DNA of 64,000 nt from NCBI RefSeq assembly GCF_022809715.1, contig NZ_CP094460.1, positions 2,418,001-2,482,000 of the forward strand, in the 5' to 3' direction. The DNA is from Burkholderia pyrrocinia. GTDB taxonomy: Bacteria > Pseudomonadota > Gammaproteobacteria > Burkholderiales > Burkholderiaceae. This document shows positions 1 to 9,900 of the stretch, one piece after another. Within the stretch, counting starts at the first letter, position 1. Every line of letters begins with the position of its first letter. The position numbers and the translations under genes are program-made. The notes beneath the pieces are model-generated. The model saw only the letters and a program-made list of their open reading frames with translations, searched no databases and had not been told where the DNA came from.

Positions 1-3000
1 GGACGCAGTGAACGTGAGCCAGCTGAAGGGCTCGGGCCTGATCGATCCGGTAACGGGGCAATCGATCGCTGCGGTGACGTACGACCGCAACCCGGACGGC
101 ACGGCGAACTACGGTTCGGTGACGCTGGGTAACGGCAATGGCCCGGTGAAGGTGTCGAACGTGGCAGACGCAACGGGCGACAGCGACGCGCTGAACCTTG
201 GCCAGCTGAAGCAGGCCGGTCTGGTGGGCGAAGACGGCCAGGGCAACCTGACGTCGCTGGCGGTGGCGTACGACGACGCGTCGAAGGGCACGGTCACGCT
301 GGGCGGCGGCGCTGCCGGCACGACGATCACCAACGTGAAAGCGGGCGAACTGTCGGCGACGAGCACGGACGCGGTGAATGGCGCGCAACTGTTCGCGACG
401 AACACGCGCGTCGGTTCGCTGGAAGACTCGCTGCAAAGCGGCGGCGTGATCGACCCGACGACGGGCGAATCGCTGGCGGTCGTGTACGACAGCACGGCGA
501 AGGACAAGGTCACGCTGGCTGGCGGTGCAACCGGCACGACGATCTCGAACGTGAAGGCCGGCGTGGCCGACCTGGACGCAGTGAACGTGAGCCAGCTGAA
601 GGGCTCGGGCCTGATCGATCCGGTAACGGGTCAGTCGATCGCCGCGGTGACGTACGACCGTCTCGCGGACGGCACGGCGAACTACGGTTCGGTGACGCTG
701 GGTAACGGCAATGGCCCGGTGAAGGTGTCGAACGTGGCGGCTGCCACGGCGGACACGGATGCGGTCAACTACGGCCAGATGAAGGACTATGTCGACGGCA
801 GCATCGGCGTTCCGGGCAACCCGCTCGCCGTTGCCTATGACGACACGTCGAAGGGCTCGATCACGCTGGGTGGCGCGAACGGCACGACGATCACGAACGT
901 GGCGGCGGGTGAAGTGAGCGCGACGAGCACGGATGCGATCAACGGTTCGCAGCTGCACGGCGTGTCGCAAAGCGTGGCCGATTCGCTGGGCGGCGGTTCG
1001 ACCGTCGGCGCGGACGGCACCGTGACGAACCCGACGTACTCGCTGGCCGATCCGGCGGACGCTTCGCAGAAGCACGACTACCACAACGTGGGCGACGCGC
1101 TGGCGAACCTCGACGGCCGTGTCGTGGACAACACGACCAACATCACGGTCATCAAGAACCAGCTCTCGGACTCGGGTCTGGTCGATCCGGTGACGGGCCA
1201 GTCGATCGCGGCGGTGACGTATGACCGCAACGCGGACGGCACGCCGAACTACAACTCGGCGACGCTGCGCGGCACCGACGGCACGACGCTGTCGAACGTG
1301 AAGGCCGGTGTGGCCGACCTGGACGCAGTGAACGTGAGCCAGCTGAAGGGCTCGGGCCTGATCGATCCGGTAACGGGTCAATCGATCGCCGCGGTGACGT
1401 ACGACCGCAACCCGGACGGCACGGCGAACTACGGTTCGGTGACGCTGGGTAACGGCAACGGTCCGGTGAAGGTGACGAACGTCGCCGACGCAACGGGCGA
1501 CAGCGACGCGCTGAACCTCGGCCAGCTGAAGCAAGCCGGTCTGGTGGGCGAAGACGGCCAGGGCAACCTGACGTCGCTGGCGGTGGCGTACGACGACGCG
1601 TCGAAGGGCACGGTCACGCTGGGCGGCGGCGCTGCGGGCACGACGATCACGAACGTGAAGGCGGGCGAGCTGTCGGCAACGAGCACGGACGCGGTGAACG
1701 GTTCGCAGCTGTTCGCGACGAACCAGGACATCGGTGATTTGCGCGACTCGCTGAAGGGTGGCGGCGTGATCGACCCGGTCACGGGTGAATCGCTGGCAGT
1801 GGTATACGACAGCGCGGCGAAGAACCAGGTGACGCTGGGCGGTGCGAATGCAACGACACCGGTTCAACTGAAGAACGTCGCAGCTGGTACGGACGGTACC
1901 GATGCAGTCAACGTGGCGCAGCTGAAGGAAGCGGGCCTGGTTGCGCCGGTCGATCCGACGAATCCGGGCGCGGGCCTGACCTCACTCGCGGTGACCTACG
2001 GTGACGCGTCGAAGAGCACGGTGGCGCTCGGCGGCGCCAACGGCACGACGCTGTCGAACGTGGCGGCCGGTGCTGTGAGCGCCACGAGCACGGACGCGAT
2101 CAACGGTTCGCAGTTGCACGGCGTGTCGCAGAGCGTGGCCGATTCGCTGGGCGGCGGCTCGACCGTCGGCGCGGACGGCACCGTGACGAACCCGACGTAC
2201 TCGCTGGCCGATCCGGCGGATGCCTCGCAGAAGCAGGACTACCACAACGTCGGCGATGCGCTGGCGAACCTCGACGGCCGTGTCGTGGACAACACGACCA
2301 ACATCACGGTGATCAAGAACCAGCTGGCCGATTCGGGCCTGGTGGATCCGGTGACGGGCCAGTCGATTGCGGCGGTGACGTATGACCGCAACACGGACGG
2401 CACGCCGAACTACGGTTCGGTGACGCTGGGTAACGGCAACGATCCGGTGAAGGTGTCGAACGTCGCGGACGGCGTGGATCGTCACGATGCGGTGAACCTC
2501 GGCCAGCTGCAGGATGCGGGTCTGGTCGCACCGGTCGATCCGACCAACCCGGGCACGATGACGTCGCTCGCCGTGACGTACGGCAAGAACACGGACGGCA
2601 CCGCGAACTTCGACCAGGTCGTGCTGGCCGGCAAGGGCGGCACGACGATCTCGAACGTGAAGGCGGGCGCGGTGACGGCCACGAGCACGGACGCGATCAA
2701 CGGCGCGCAGTTGCACGGCGTGTCGCAGAGCGTCGCCGATTCGCTGGGCGGTGGTTCGACGGTCGATGCGGACGGCAAGGTGACGAGCCCGACGTACGTG
2801 GTCAACAACCAGACGTTCAACAACGTCGGCGATGCGATCACGAACATCTCGAACAGCCTGGTGGATGGCTCGATCGGCCTCGTCCAGCAGGATGCGACGA
2901 CGCGCGACATCACGGTCGCGAAGGACACGGACGGCACGGTCGTGGACTTCACGGGCACCGCGGGCGACCGCGTGCTGACCGGCGTGGCCGCGGGTGCGGT

Positions 3001-4090
3001 GAACGCGACGAGCAACGACGCGATCAACGGGTCGCAGCTGCACGGCACGGCGCAGAGCGTCGCGGACGTGATCGGCGGCGGCACGACGGTCGATGCGGAC
3101 GGCAAGCTCGCGGACACGGCGATCGACGTGAACGGGCAGAAGTACTCGACCGTCGCGGAGGCAGTCCAGGCCGCGGCCGCGTACGGCGCGACCGATTCGC
3201 TGGCAGTGCGTTACGACCTGAACGGCGACGGCACGCCGAACTTCGGCTCGGTGACGCTCGGCGGCTCGGGCGCGGCACCGGTTCAGTTGAAGAACGTCGC
3301 GGATGGCGTGAACAAGTACGACGCCGTCAACTTCGGGCAGCTGTCCGAACTGAACGACAAGATCGACGACATGGACGGTCGCGTCGGCGCGCTCGAGCAG
3401 AATCCGGGCAACGGCGGCGGTACGGGCGACAGCCCGTACTTCTCCGGCACGGACGTCACGCCGGGCTCGTCGACGGCGGCCAATGCCGGCACCGGCACGG
3501 GCAACACGGCGGCAGGCTCGGGTGCGAGCGTCGGCGGCGGCGCGAACAACGCGACCGTCATCGGTTCGAACGCCAGCGCCACGAAGGACAACGGCGCGGC
3601 GATCGGCTCGGGTGCGAAGAGCACCGGCGAAGGCGCAACCGCGATCGGCAGCAACGCGAGCGCGTCGGGCAGCCAGTCGGTGGCGATCGGCTCGGGCTCG
3701 GTGGCGAACGAAGCCAACACGGTCTCGTTCGGCAACGGCACCGACGACGGCAACCGCCGGATCGTCAACATCGCGGACGGTATCAACGCGACCGACGGTG
3801 CGACGAAGGGCCAGCTCGACCGTGCGGTCGGCGGCCTGCAAGGCCAGATCAACGACGTGTCGAAGAACGCGTACTCGGGTATCGCCGCAGCCACCGCGCT
3901 GACGATGATTCCGGGCGTCGATCCGGGCAAGACGCTGTCGTTCGGCGTCGGCGGCGCGACCTACAAGGGCTATCAGGCCGTGGCGTTCGGCGGCGAAGCC
4001 CGTATCACGCAGAACCTGAAGATGAAGGCCGGCGTGGGTCTGTCGAGCGGCGGCAACACCGTCGGCGTGGGTGCGTCGTACCAGTGGTAA
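1..4090 (+). CDS. Trimeric autotransporter adhesin (YadA/Hia type), 5' end outside window
   Basis: Surface adhesin that trimerises in the outer membrane. The reading frame is already open at base 2, so the signal peptide and head lie outside the window; about 1362 residues are seen. The stalk is built of long near-identical modules carrying neck motifs of the type DAVNVSQL, DALNLGQL, STDAINGSQLHGVSQSV. A second head-like stretch (about 3480-3740) has YadA head repeats such as GSQSVAIGSGS, then VSFGNG. A short coiled stretch and a C-terminal YadA anchor (about 3790-4090) end in the aromatic-terminated strand SYQW, as expected for BAM insertion. The long DNA repeats (for example bases 2-420 versus 1322-1740) make the gene recombination-prone. 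It is followed by an OmpA-like lipoprotein on the same strand. Adhesin family is certain; ligand unknown. Confidence 0.95.
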   Translation, partial: DAVNVSQLKGSGLIDPVTGQSIAAVTYDRNPDGTANYGSVTLGNGNGPVKVSNVADATGDSDALNLGQLKQAGLVGEDGQGNLTSLAVAYDDASKGTVTLGGGAAGTTITNVKAGELSATSTDAVNGAQLFATNTRVGSLEDSLQSGGVIDPTTGESLAVVYDSTAKDKVTLAGGATGTTISNVKAGVADLDAVNVSQLKGSGLIDPVTGQSIAAVTYDRLADGTANYGSVTLGNGNGPVKVSNVAAATADTDAVNYGQMKDYVDGSIGVPGNPLAVAYDDTSKGSITLGGANGTTITNVAAGEVSATSTDAINGSQLHGVSQSVADSLGGGSTVGADGTVTNPTYSLADPADASQKHDYHNVGDALANLDGRVVDNTTNITVIKNQLSDSGLVDPVTGQSIAAVTYDRNADGTPNYNSATLRGTDGTTLSNVKAGVADLDAVNVSQLKGSGLIDPVTGQSIAAVTYDRNPDGTANYGSVTLGNGNGPVKVTNVADATGDSDALNLGQLKQAGLVGEDGQGNLTSLAVAYDDASKGTVTLGGGAAGTTITNVKAGELSATSTDAVNGSQLFATNQDIGDLRDSLKGGGVIDPVTGESLAVVYDSAAKNQVTLGGANATTPVQLKNVAAGTDGTDAVNVAQLKEAGLVAPVDPTNPGAGLTSLAVTYGDASKSTVALGGANGTTLSNVAAGAVSATSTDAINGSQLHGVSQSVADSLGGGSTVGADGTVTNPTYSLADPADASQKQDYHNVGDALANLDGRVVDNTTNITVIKNQLADSGLVDPVTGQSIAAVTYDRNTDGTPNYGSVTLGNGNDPVKVSNVADGVDRHDAVNLGQLQDAGLVAPVDPTNPGTMTSLAVTYGKNTDGTANFDQVVLAGKGGTTISNVKAGAVTATSTDAINGAQLHGVSQSVADSLGGGSTVDADGKVTSPTYVVNNQTFNNVGDAITNISNSLVDGSIGLVQQDATTRDITVAKDTDGTVVDFTGTAGDRVLTGVAAGAVNATSNDAINGSQLHGTAQSVADVIGGGTTVDADGKLADTAIDVNGQKYSTVAEAVQAAAAYGATDSLAVRYDLNGDGTPNFGSVTLGGSGAAPVQLKNVADGVNKYDAVNFGQLSELNDKIDDMDGRVGALEQNPGNGGGTGDSPYFSGTDVTPGSSTAANAGTGTGNTAAGSGASVGGGANNATVIGSNASATKDNGAAIGSGAKSTGEGATAIGSNASASGSQSVAIGSGSVANEANTVSFGNGTDDGNRRIVNIADGINATDGATKGQLDRAVGGLQGQINDVSKNAYSGIAAATALTMIPGVDPGKTLSFGVGGATYKGYQAVAFGGEARITQNLKMKAGVGLSSGGNTVGVGASYQW

Positions 4091-4096
4091 CGCGCA

Positions 4097-4118
4097 GGGC
4101 GGGGCGTGAGCCCCGCCC
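4097..4118 (+). terminator. GC-rich hairpin after trimeric adhesin
   Basis: A perfect 9-bp stem (GGGCGGGGC / GCCCCGCCC) with a GTGA loop begins 6 bases after the stop codon. There is no T-run, so it may be a Rho-assisted or 3'-protecting structure rather than a full intrinsic terminator. Confidence 0.4.
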
Positions 4119-4160
4119 GCCCGACGTGTTCCCCGTCCATTCAACCTTTTTCATTACGAG

Positions 4161-4180
4161 CGTCCGCCCGCGGGCGGACG
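4161..4180 (+). repeat. 20-bp perfect palindrome abutting the lipoprotein start
   Basis: CGTCCGCCCGCGGGCGGACG is fully self-complementary and ends 5 bases before the ATG at 4186, in the place where a Shine-Dalgarno would be expected. No purine-rich ribosome site is visible between it and the start. It could limit initiation, or form a protein site; this is inference. Confidence 0.45.
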
Positions 4181-4185
4181 CCATC

Positions 4186-4908
4186 ATGACCATGAAATCA
4201 TTGTTCTTGCGCGCCGCGTCGATCGGCGCGATCGCGATGGCGCTCGGCGCCTGCACGACCCAGTCGGGATTGACCTATGACATCCGCGCAGTTTCCGTGC
4301 CGGGCAAGCCCGACCGCGTGTTCCGCGTAAGCTGCGACGGGCTGCTCGGCAGCGCCAATTCGTGCGCGCGCGCCGCCGAGGAGTTCTGTCAGGGCCAGGG
4401 CTTCACGCCGCTCGAGATGATCGATCGCGTGTACAGCCGCGCGCCGATGAAGGATCCGCGCGAAATCACGTTCATGTGCGGCAAGCCGCAGCCGGTCGTG
4501 CAGCCGGCGCCGCAACCGCAGGCACAGCCGCAACCCGCACCGCAGCCGGCGCCGGTTCCGCAGCGCCAGGTGCTGCTGCAGGGCGACGCGAACTTCGCGA
4601 CCGACAGCGCGGCGCTGACGCCGCAGGCGCGCCGTGATCTCGACCGTTTCATCGAGATCAATCGCGGCGTGACGTTCTCCCGCGTCGCGATCACCGGTTT
4701 CACCGATTCGACGGGCGGCGCGGCGCATAACCGCTCGCTGTCGGAAGCGCGTGCGCGCACGGTCGTGAACTACCTGCGCTCGAACGGGTTGCAGGCGCGC
4801 TCGTTCGTGGCCGAAGGCCTCGGCGCGGCGGACCCGGTCGCGTCGAACGCGACGCAAGAGGGCCGCGCGCAGAACCGTCGCGTCGAGATCCGCCTCGACA
4901 CGCAATGA
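4186..4908 (+). CDS. OmpA-family outer-membrane lipoprotein
   Basis: 240 residues. The start MTMKSLFLRAAS gives a lipoprotein signal with lipobox LGAC; an upstream in-frame GTG overlapping the adhesin stop would put 34 extra residues before the signal and is rejected. After a variable N-terminal domain and a Gln/Pro-rich linker (PQPQAQPQPAPQPAP region) there is an OmpA C-terminal peptidoglycan-binding domain (GDANFATDSAALTPQARRDL, then ITGFTDSTGG, then NRRVEIRL), so the protein should tether the outer membrane to the cell wall. It lies 95 bp downstream of the trimeric adhesin and may be co-transcribed with it; partner genes of this kind often accompany trimeric autotransporters. The exact role is not shown by the sequence. 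Confidence 0.88.
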   Translation: MTMKSLFLRAASIGAIAMALGACTTQSGLTYDIRAVSVPGKPDRVFRVSCDGLLGSANSCARAAEEFCQGQGFTPLEMIDRVYSRAPMKDPREITFMCGKPQPVVQPAPQPQAQPQPAPQPAPVPQRQVLLQGDANFATDSAALTPQARRDLDRFIEINRGVTFSRVAITGFTDSTGGAAHNRSLSEARARTVVNYLRSNGLQARSFVAEGLGAADPVASNATQEGRAQNRRVEIRLDTQ

Positions 4909-5019
4909 AGCATTGCGAGGCGCCGGCATGCCGGCGTTCCCCGTGCCTGCGTCGGTCATGAGCTGACGCACGGACGGCGCGCGACCGACCGTCGCGCACC
5001 GGCATCCTCGGCAGGCTTC

Positions 5020-5059
5020 AGGCCGCCGGCTCCAGAAGAGCCGGCGGCCTGTTTCTTTT
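5020..5059 (+). terminator. Intrinsic terminator after OmpA-like lipoprotein
   Basis: A 13-bp perfect stem (AGGCCGCCGGCTC / GAGCCGGCGGCCT), 5-base loop CAGAA, followed by GTTTCTTTT. It would end transcription of the adhesin-lipoprotein unit. Confidence 0.85.
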
Positions 5060-5224
5060 GGGGCGTACCGAGGCCGGCTGCCGGCAGCGCCCGATCCGTG
5101 GATGACACCCCGGTTTCATGCGAAGATAGCGCCCAATTACGATCCAGCGCGGCGCGATCGCGCCGTCGCCAGCAACCGGGCGGCCAGTCGGCCGCCTGCG
5201 ACAGCGGTGGACACCCGGGCGACT

Positions 5225-5944
5225 ATGGGAACCTATCAAATACGCGTGGTATTGGCCGACGACCATCCGGCGTTGCTTGTCGGCGTCCAGCACGGCCTGT
5301 CGTCGGTGCCGACGATCCAGCTGGCGGGCACGGCCGGCAATTCGGACGAACTGGTCGCGCTGCTCGACGCCGGCTCGTGCGACGTCGTCGTATCCGACTA
5401 CGCGATGCCCGGCAGCGCCCACGGCGACGGCATCGCACTGTTCTCCTACCTGCAGCGCCGCTATCCGGCCGTCAAGCTCGTCGTGCTGACCATGCTCGAC
5501 AACGCGGCCGTGGTCGGCGCGCTGATGCGCATCGGCATCGCGTGCATCGTCAGCAAATCCGACACGACCGATCACCTGATTCCCGCGATCCATGCGGCGG
5601 CGACGGGCGGCTCCTATTATTCGCCATCGGTCGAGACGGTCGTGCGAACGCTGGGGACGCATTCGAGCGCGCGGTTCGCCGACCAGGCGCCGGCGCTGAG
5701 CAGCCGCGAGATCGAGGTCGTGCGGATGTACGCGTCGGGCATGACCGTGAACGAGATCGCCGAACAGTTGAGCCGCAGCAAGAAGACCATCAGCACGCAG
5801 AAGGCGCGCGCGATGCAGAAGCTCGGCATCGACAAGGACATCGATCTGCTGCGTTACGCGATCGAGCACGGCATCGTGGCCGCGTCGGGCAGCGAAGGGA
5901 AGGGCGGGGAAGAAGCAGGCGGGAATCGGGGCGACGGCGCGTGA
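5225..5944 (+). CDS. RcsB/BvgA-type response regulator (NarL/LuxR HTH)
   Basis: 239 residues starting MGTYQIRVVLADDHPALL. The receiver has the acidic pair ADDH, phospho-acceptor D58 in VVSDYAMPG and the lysine in VSKSD. The C-terminal LuxR-type helix-turn-helix has recognition helix RSKKTISTQKARAMQKLG, very close to RcsB (RSIKTISSQK, from memory). An upstream extension in frame exists but has no receiver homology, so the ATG at the domain edge is used. It is convergent with a clear paralogue at 6006-6689. No kinase is adjacent; the nearest hybrid kinase is at 15470-18442. Likely a DNA-binding regulator of the surrounding adhesins (inference). Confidence 0.92.
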   Translation: MGTYQIRVVLADDHPALLVGVQHGLSSVPTIQLAGTAGNSDELVALLDAGSCDVVVSDYAMPGSAHGDGIALFSYLQRRYPAVKLVVLTMLDNAAVVGALMRIGIACIVSKSDTTDHLIPAIHAAATGGSYYSPSVETVVRTLGTHSSARFADQAPALSSREIEVVRMYASGMTVNEIAEQLSRSKKTISTQKARAMQKLGIDKDIDLLRYAIEHGIVAASGSEGKGGEEAGGNRGDGA

Positions 5945-6005
5945 GTGGCGCCGCCATTGGCGCACGGCCGGCCGGGCAAGCCGGCGGCCGCGGCTTGCGA
6001 TGTCT

Positions 6006-6689
6006 TCACGGCATCGTGTCGGGCGGCAGCACCGCGCTGCCCGGGTCGGCCACCAGCCCGCACGCGATCGCGTAGCGAACCACGTCGACGTCGCGCTCGA
6101 GGCCGAGCTTCTGCATGGCCGAGCTTTTCTGCGTACTGATGGTCTTCTTGCTGCGGTTCAGCTTGTCCGCGATCTCGTTGACCGACAACCCCGACGCGAA
6201 CAGGCGTACCACTTCGGCTTCGCGCACCGACAGCGTCGGCGTCTTGTTCGCCGTGGCGCCGACCTGGCGCAGCGCGCGATCCATCGAAGGCGACAGATAG
6301 CGGCCATTCGTATAGGCCGCGTGGATCGCCATCGTCAGATGGTTGGTCATGTCCGACTTGCTGACGAGGCAATGGATGCCGAGATCGATCAGCGCGCGCA
6401 GCGCGACCGCGTTCTCCAGCATCGTCATCACGACGATCTTCAGGTTCGGGTGGCGCTTCAGGACCGCGCTGAACAGCGTGATGCCGTCGCCGTAATCGGT
6501 GCCGGGCATTGCATAGTCGGACACCAGCACGTCGCACGGATGGGCGGCGAGCGCCTCCATCAGCGCCGTCGAATCGTGCGCGGTCGTGACGACCGCCACG
6601 GTGTTCGACGCCGACAGTTCGTACTGCGCGCCGACGACGACCGCCGGATGGTCGTCGGCGATGATGACGCGGATGGGGAAGCTTTTCAT
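6006..6689 (-). CDS. RcsB/BvgA-type response regulator (paralogue of 5225-5944)
   Basis: 227 residues, MKSFPIRVIIADDHPAVV. Receiver with ADDH, phospho-acceptor D58 (VLVSDYAMPG) and lysine in VSKSD; LuxR-type HTH with helix RSKKTISTQKSSAMQKLG. The start at 6689 is chosen because it sits at the domain edge; the in-frame GTG at 6719 adds ten unconserved residues. It is transcribed away from the adhesin at 6931, which lies behind it on the same strand, with about 240 bp between. Its helix differs from the neighbour RR at two positions (SS for AR), so the two probably bind similar DNA. Confidence 0.92.
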   Translation of the reverse strand: MKSFPIRVIIADDHPAVVVGAQYELSASNTVAVVTTAHDSTALMEALAAHPCDVLVSDYAMPGTDYGDGITLFSAVLKRHPNLKIVVMTMLENAVALRALIDLGIHCLVSKSDMTNHLTMAIHAAYTNGRYLSPSMDRALRQVGATANKTPTLSVREAEVVRLFASGLSVNEIADKLNRSKKTISTQKSSAMQKLGLERDVDVVRYAIACGLVADPGSAVLPPDTMP

Positions 6690-6814
6690 GATGTTGGTCT
6701 CGGTTATGTCGCGCCTCACGATGCGCGGCGCGTGTTTTCATTCCGGATGGTTTGCGGGGTGAGAAACGGCGCGAATGCGCGGCCGGGCCGGCCTTGCGGC
6801 CCCGACTGTGCATT

Positions 6815-6893
6815 CGCCCGACGACCGATGGCGGCTCACGGGGAACCGCCATCGGTGGTCGGGCGAACCAGCGGGGGAATCGCTTCCCCCGCT
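6815..6893 (-). terminator. Two successive hairpins downstream of trimeric adhesin
   Basis: The stretch holds a 20-bp stem with one mismatch (6815-6834 with 6846-6865) and a second perfect 10-bp stem (AGCGGGGGAA at 6870-6879 with TTCCCCCGCT at 6884-6893). The second resembles the terminator found after the other minus-strand adhesin (11030-11060) but lacks its T-run. Confidence 0.55.
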
Positions 6894-6930
6894 TTCGCTG
6901 CGAGGCTCCGCGTATAGCGGAGCCCGTCGG

Positions 6931-9900
6931 TCAGAACTCGTAGCCGACTTGCGCACGCACACCTGCATCGCCCGTCGACGTGACGGACAGCGCGCCGTTC
7001 ATCAGCCACTTGCCGTCGCGCGTCCGGTAGGTCGCACCGGCCGCCACTGCCGAGCCGCTCTTGTAGTTCGCGGCACCGACGGCCACCACCGTCTTGCCCG
7101 GCTGCGACGGCGTCAGGTTCGGCATCGCCATCGCCGCCGCCACACCGGCGTACGCGTTCTTCGCGACGTCGTTGATCATGCGGTTGGTTTCACCGAAACG
7201 CTGATCCACCGACTCCATTGCGCGGTCGAGCTGGCCCTTCGTCGCCGCGTCCGACGCGTTCACGCCGTCGGCGATATTGACGATCCGGCGGTTGCCTTCC
7301 TCGGTGCCGTTGCCGAACGAAACGGTGTTCGCTTCGTCGGCAATCGAGCCCGCGCCGATCGCGACCGAGCCGCTGCCGCTCGCGCTCGAACCCTGGCCGA
7401 TCGCCGTGCTGTTCTCGCCCGATGCTGCCGAGCCCTGGCCGATGGCCGTGCCGTTGTCGCCCGATGCTGCCGAGCCTTGGCCGATCGCCGTGCCGTTGTC
7501 GCCGGTCGCGGCCGAGCCTTGACCAAAAGCCGAGCCGTTGTCGCCCGATGCAACCGCGCCCTGGCCGACTGCCGTGCTGTTCTCGCCCGACGCATCCGCG
7601 CCGTCGCCGACCACCAGCGAGCCGTCGCCGCCCGTGCCCGTGCCGGGGCCCATGCCGCCGCCCGAGCCGCCGCCGCTACCCGTTTCGAGTTCGCCGACGC
7701 GATCCGTCAGGTCGTTCATCTGGCCGCTGAGCTGACCGAACTGCTGCGCGAACTGCTGCTGCATGTCGTACAGCTGGCTGCCGTTCACCGCGTCCATGCT
7801 GTTCGCCGCGATCAGGCCGGGCGCGACGTTGTGCAGTGCCGTGCCGCCCACGCCACCGAAGGTGACGCTGCCGAGCGTGATGTCGTCGTAGGTGACGGCC
7901 GCGATTTCCTTGCCCGTGTAGTCGATCAGGCCGGTTGCCTTGAGCTGCGCGATCGTCACCGCATCGTCGTCATTCACGCCGTTGCCGACGCCGCTCAGCG
8001 TGCGCGCACCGTTGGTGCCGGCGAAGTTCACCGTCGAGCCGCCCGTGGCCGCGCCGACCGTGATCGCACCCGTCGCTTGATCCTGCCGGACGAGACCGAT
8101 CTCGCCCGCTGCGAGCTGGTTGTTGATGTTCGTGATCGCGCCTTCATTGTTCGTGACGCGGCTGTCGAGGTTCGTCACGGCGCCTTCGACGCTGTGGACC
8201 GTGGTCGTGCTGCCGTTGCCGTCGCCGACGGTGAAGCTCGGGGCCGTGATCTTGCCGTCCGCATCCACGGTCGAGTTGCCGCCGATCGCCGCCGCGACGC
8301 TTTCGGACACGCTGTGCAACTGCGAGCCGTTGACGGCTTCGGTGCTCGTTGCCGACACTTCGCCCGCTGCGACGCCGGCCAGCTTGCGGTCACCGGCCGT
8401 GCCCGCGAAGTTCACGACATCGCCGTCAGTGTCCTTCGCGACCGTGATGTCGCGTGTTACGCCATCCTGCTGGACGAGGCCGACCGTGCCGCTGCCGATC
8501 TGATCCGCGAGGTTCGCAATATCGCCTTCGTTGGTCGTCACGCGGCCATCGAGGTTCGCCACGGCCTCGCCGACGCTGTGAGCGGTGGTCGTGCTGCCGT
8601 TGCCATCGCCGAGCGTGAAGCTCGGGGCCGTGATCTTGCCGTCCGCATCCACGGTCGAGTTGCCGCCGATCGCCGAAGCGACGCTTTCGGACACGCCGTG
8701 CAGCTGCGAACCGTTGACGGCTTCGTTGCTCGTTGCCGACACTTCGCCCGCCGCCACGCCGGCCAGCTTGCGGTCGCCCGCGGTGCCCGCGAAGTTCACC
8801 GCTGCGCCATCGGTGGCCGCGCCGACCGTGATGTCCGCGCCCGCGCCGGCTTGCTGCACGATGCCGATCGTGCCGCTCGACAGGTCGCCGAGCTGGTTGT
8901 TGATGTTGGTGATGTCGGTCGTGTTCTTCGCGATGTCGCCCTTCGCGGTCGTCAGCTCGCCGTCGAGCGCGCCGAGCGCGCCGCCGACGGTCGTCTGCGT
9001 GCCGCCGTTCGTGAGGACGTACGTCGGGCCGGTCACGGCGCCCGTCGTCGGGTCGATCGCCGCGCCGCCGCCGAGGGCATCCACGACCGGCGTGAGCTGC
9101 GACACGTTCACGGCGTCGGTTGCCTGCGTGCCGGCGGCCATGTTGGTGATCTGGCGTTGCATCGTCGCGTTGCCGACCGATACGCTGTTGTTGCGATCGG
9201 CGCGCGAGCTGACGCCGAGCGCAACCGACTCCGATCCCGTCGCAATTGCCCCCTCGCCGATTGCCGACGAGTGAAAGCCGGTGGCGGACGCATACGCGCC
9301 GATTGCGCTGGCGGCACCGCCCGTGGCCGTCGAGCCAAAGCCGATCGCGGCGCTGTTCTGGCCGCTTGCGATGGTGTTGTTACCGACGACCGTGGCGGCT
9401 ATGCCGGTGCCTTGCGCATTCGCGCCGACGACGACCGCGCTGCCGCCAGCTTGCGCGGGGGCGGCGCCCGACGCCGTATCGATTTTGACGTACGTGTCGT
9501 CGAGTTTGGGCGCAAGCGCGGCGTTCATCTGGCCGAGGTTCACGGCGTCGGTCGCCTGCGTACCGGCGGCCATGTTGATAATCCTTCGCTGGCCTCCTGC
9601 GGCGGTGGTACCGACTGAAACGACGTTCGCAGCATTCGCCACCGAGTTACGGCCGAGCGCCACACTGTTGGTACCCAAGTTCGTTACCGACGCGCCATAG
9701 CCAACGGCCGTTCCGTTATCCGCCAGCGTCGATGACATGCTGCCGACGGCGAGAACCTGAGAACCGGTCGCGCTGGCATTAGCACCCAGCGCGGTTGCAC
9801 CGGCGCCATTGGCATTCGATGCCGTACCGAAGGCCGCTGCGGTGGCCTGCCCTGCGACGGAGTCCGCCGAAGCGTTGGTGCCGACGGCTACCGAACTATG

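Noticed and set aside
1982..4144. 720-codon minus-strand ORF opposite the first adhesin
   Set aside because: Arg/Val/Ala-rich shadow of the plus-strand adhesin; no domain, and the sense gene is certain.
6775..9618. Long plus-strand frame opposite the second trimeric adhesin
   Set aside because: Composition (RRAVVARCCRAL-type repeats) mirrors the antisense of head repeats; not a protein.
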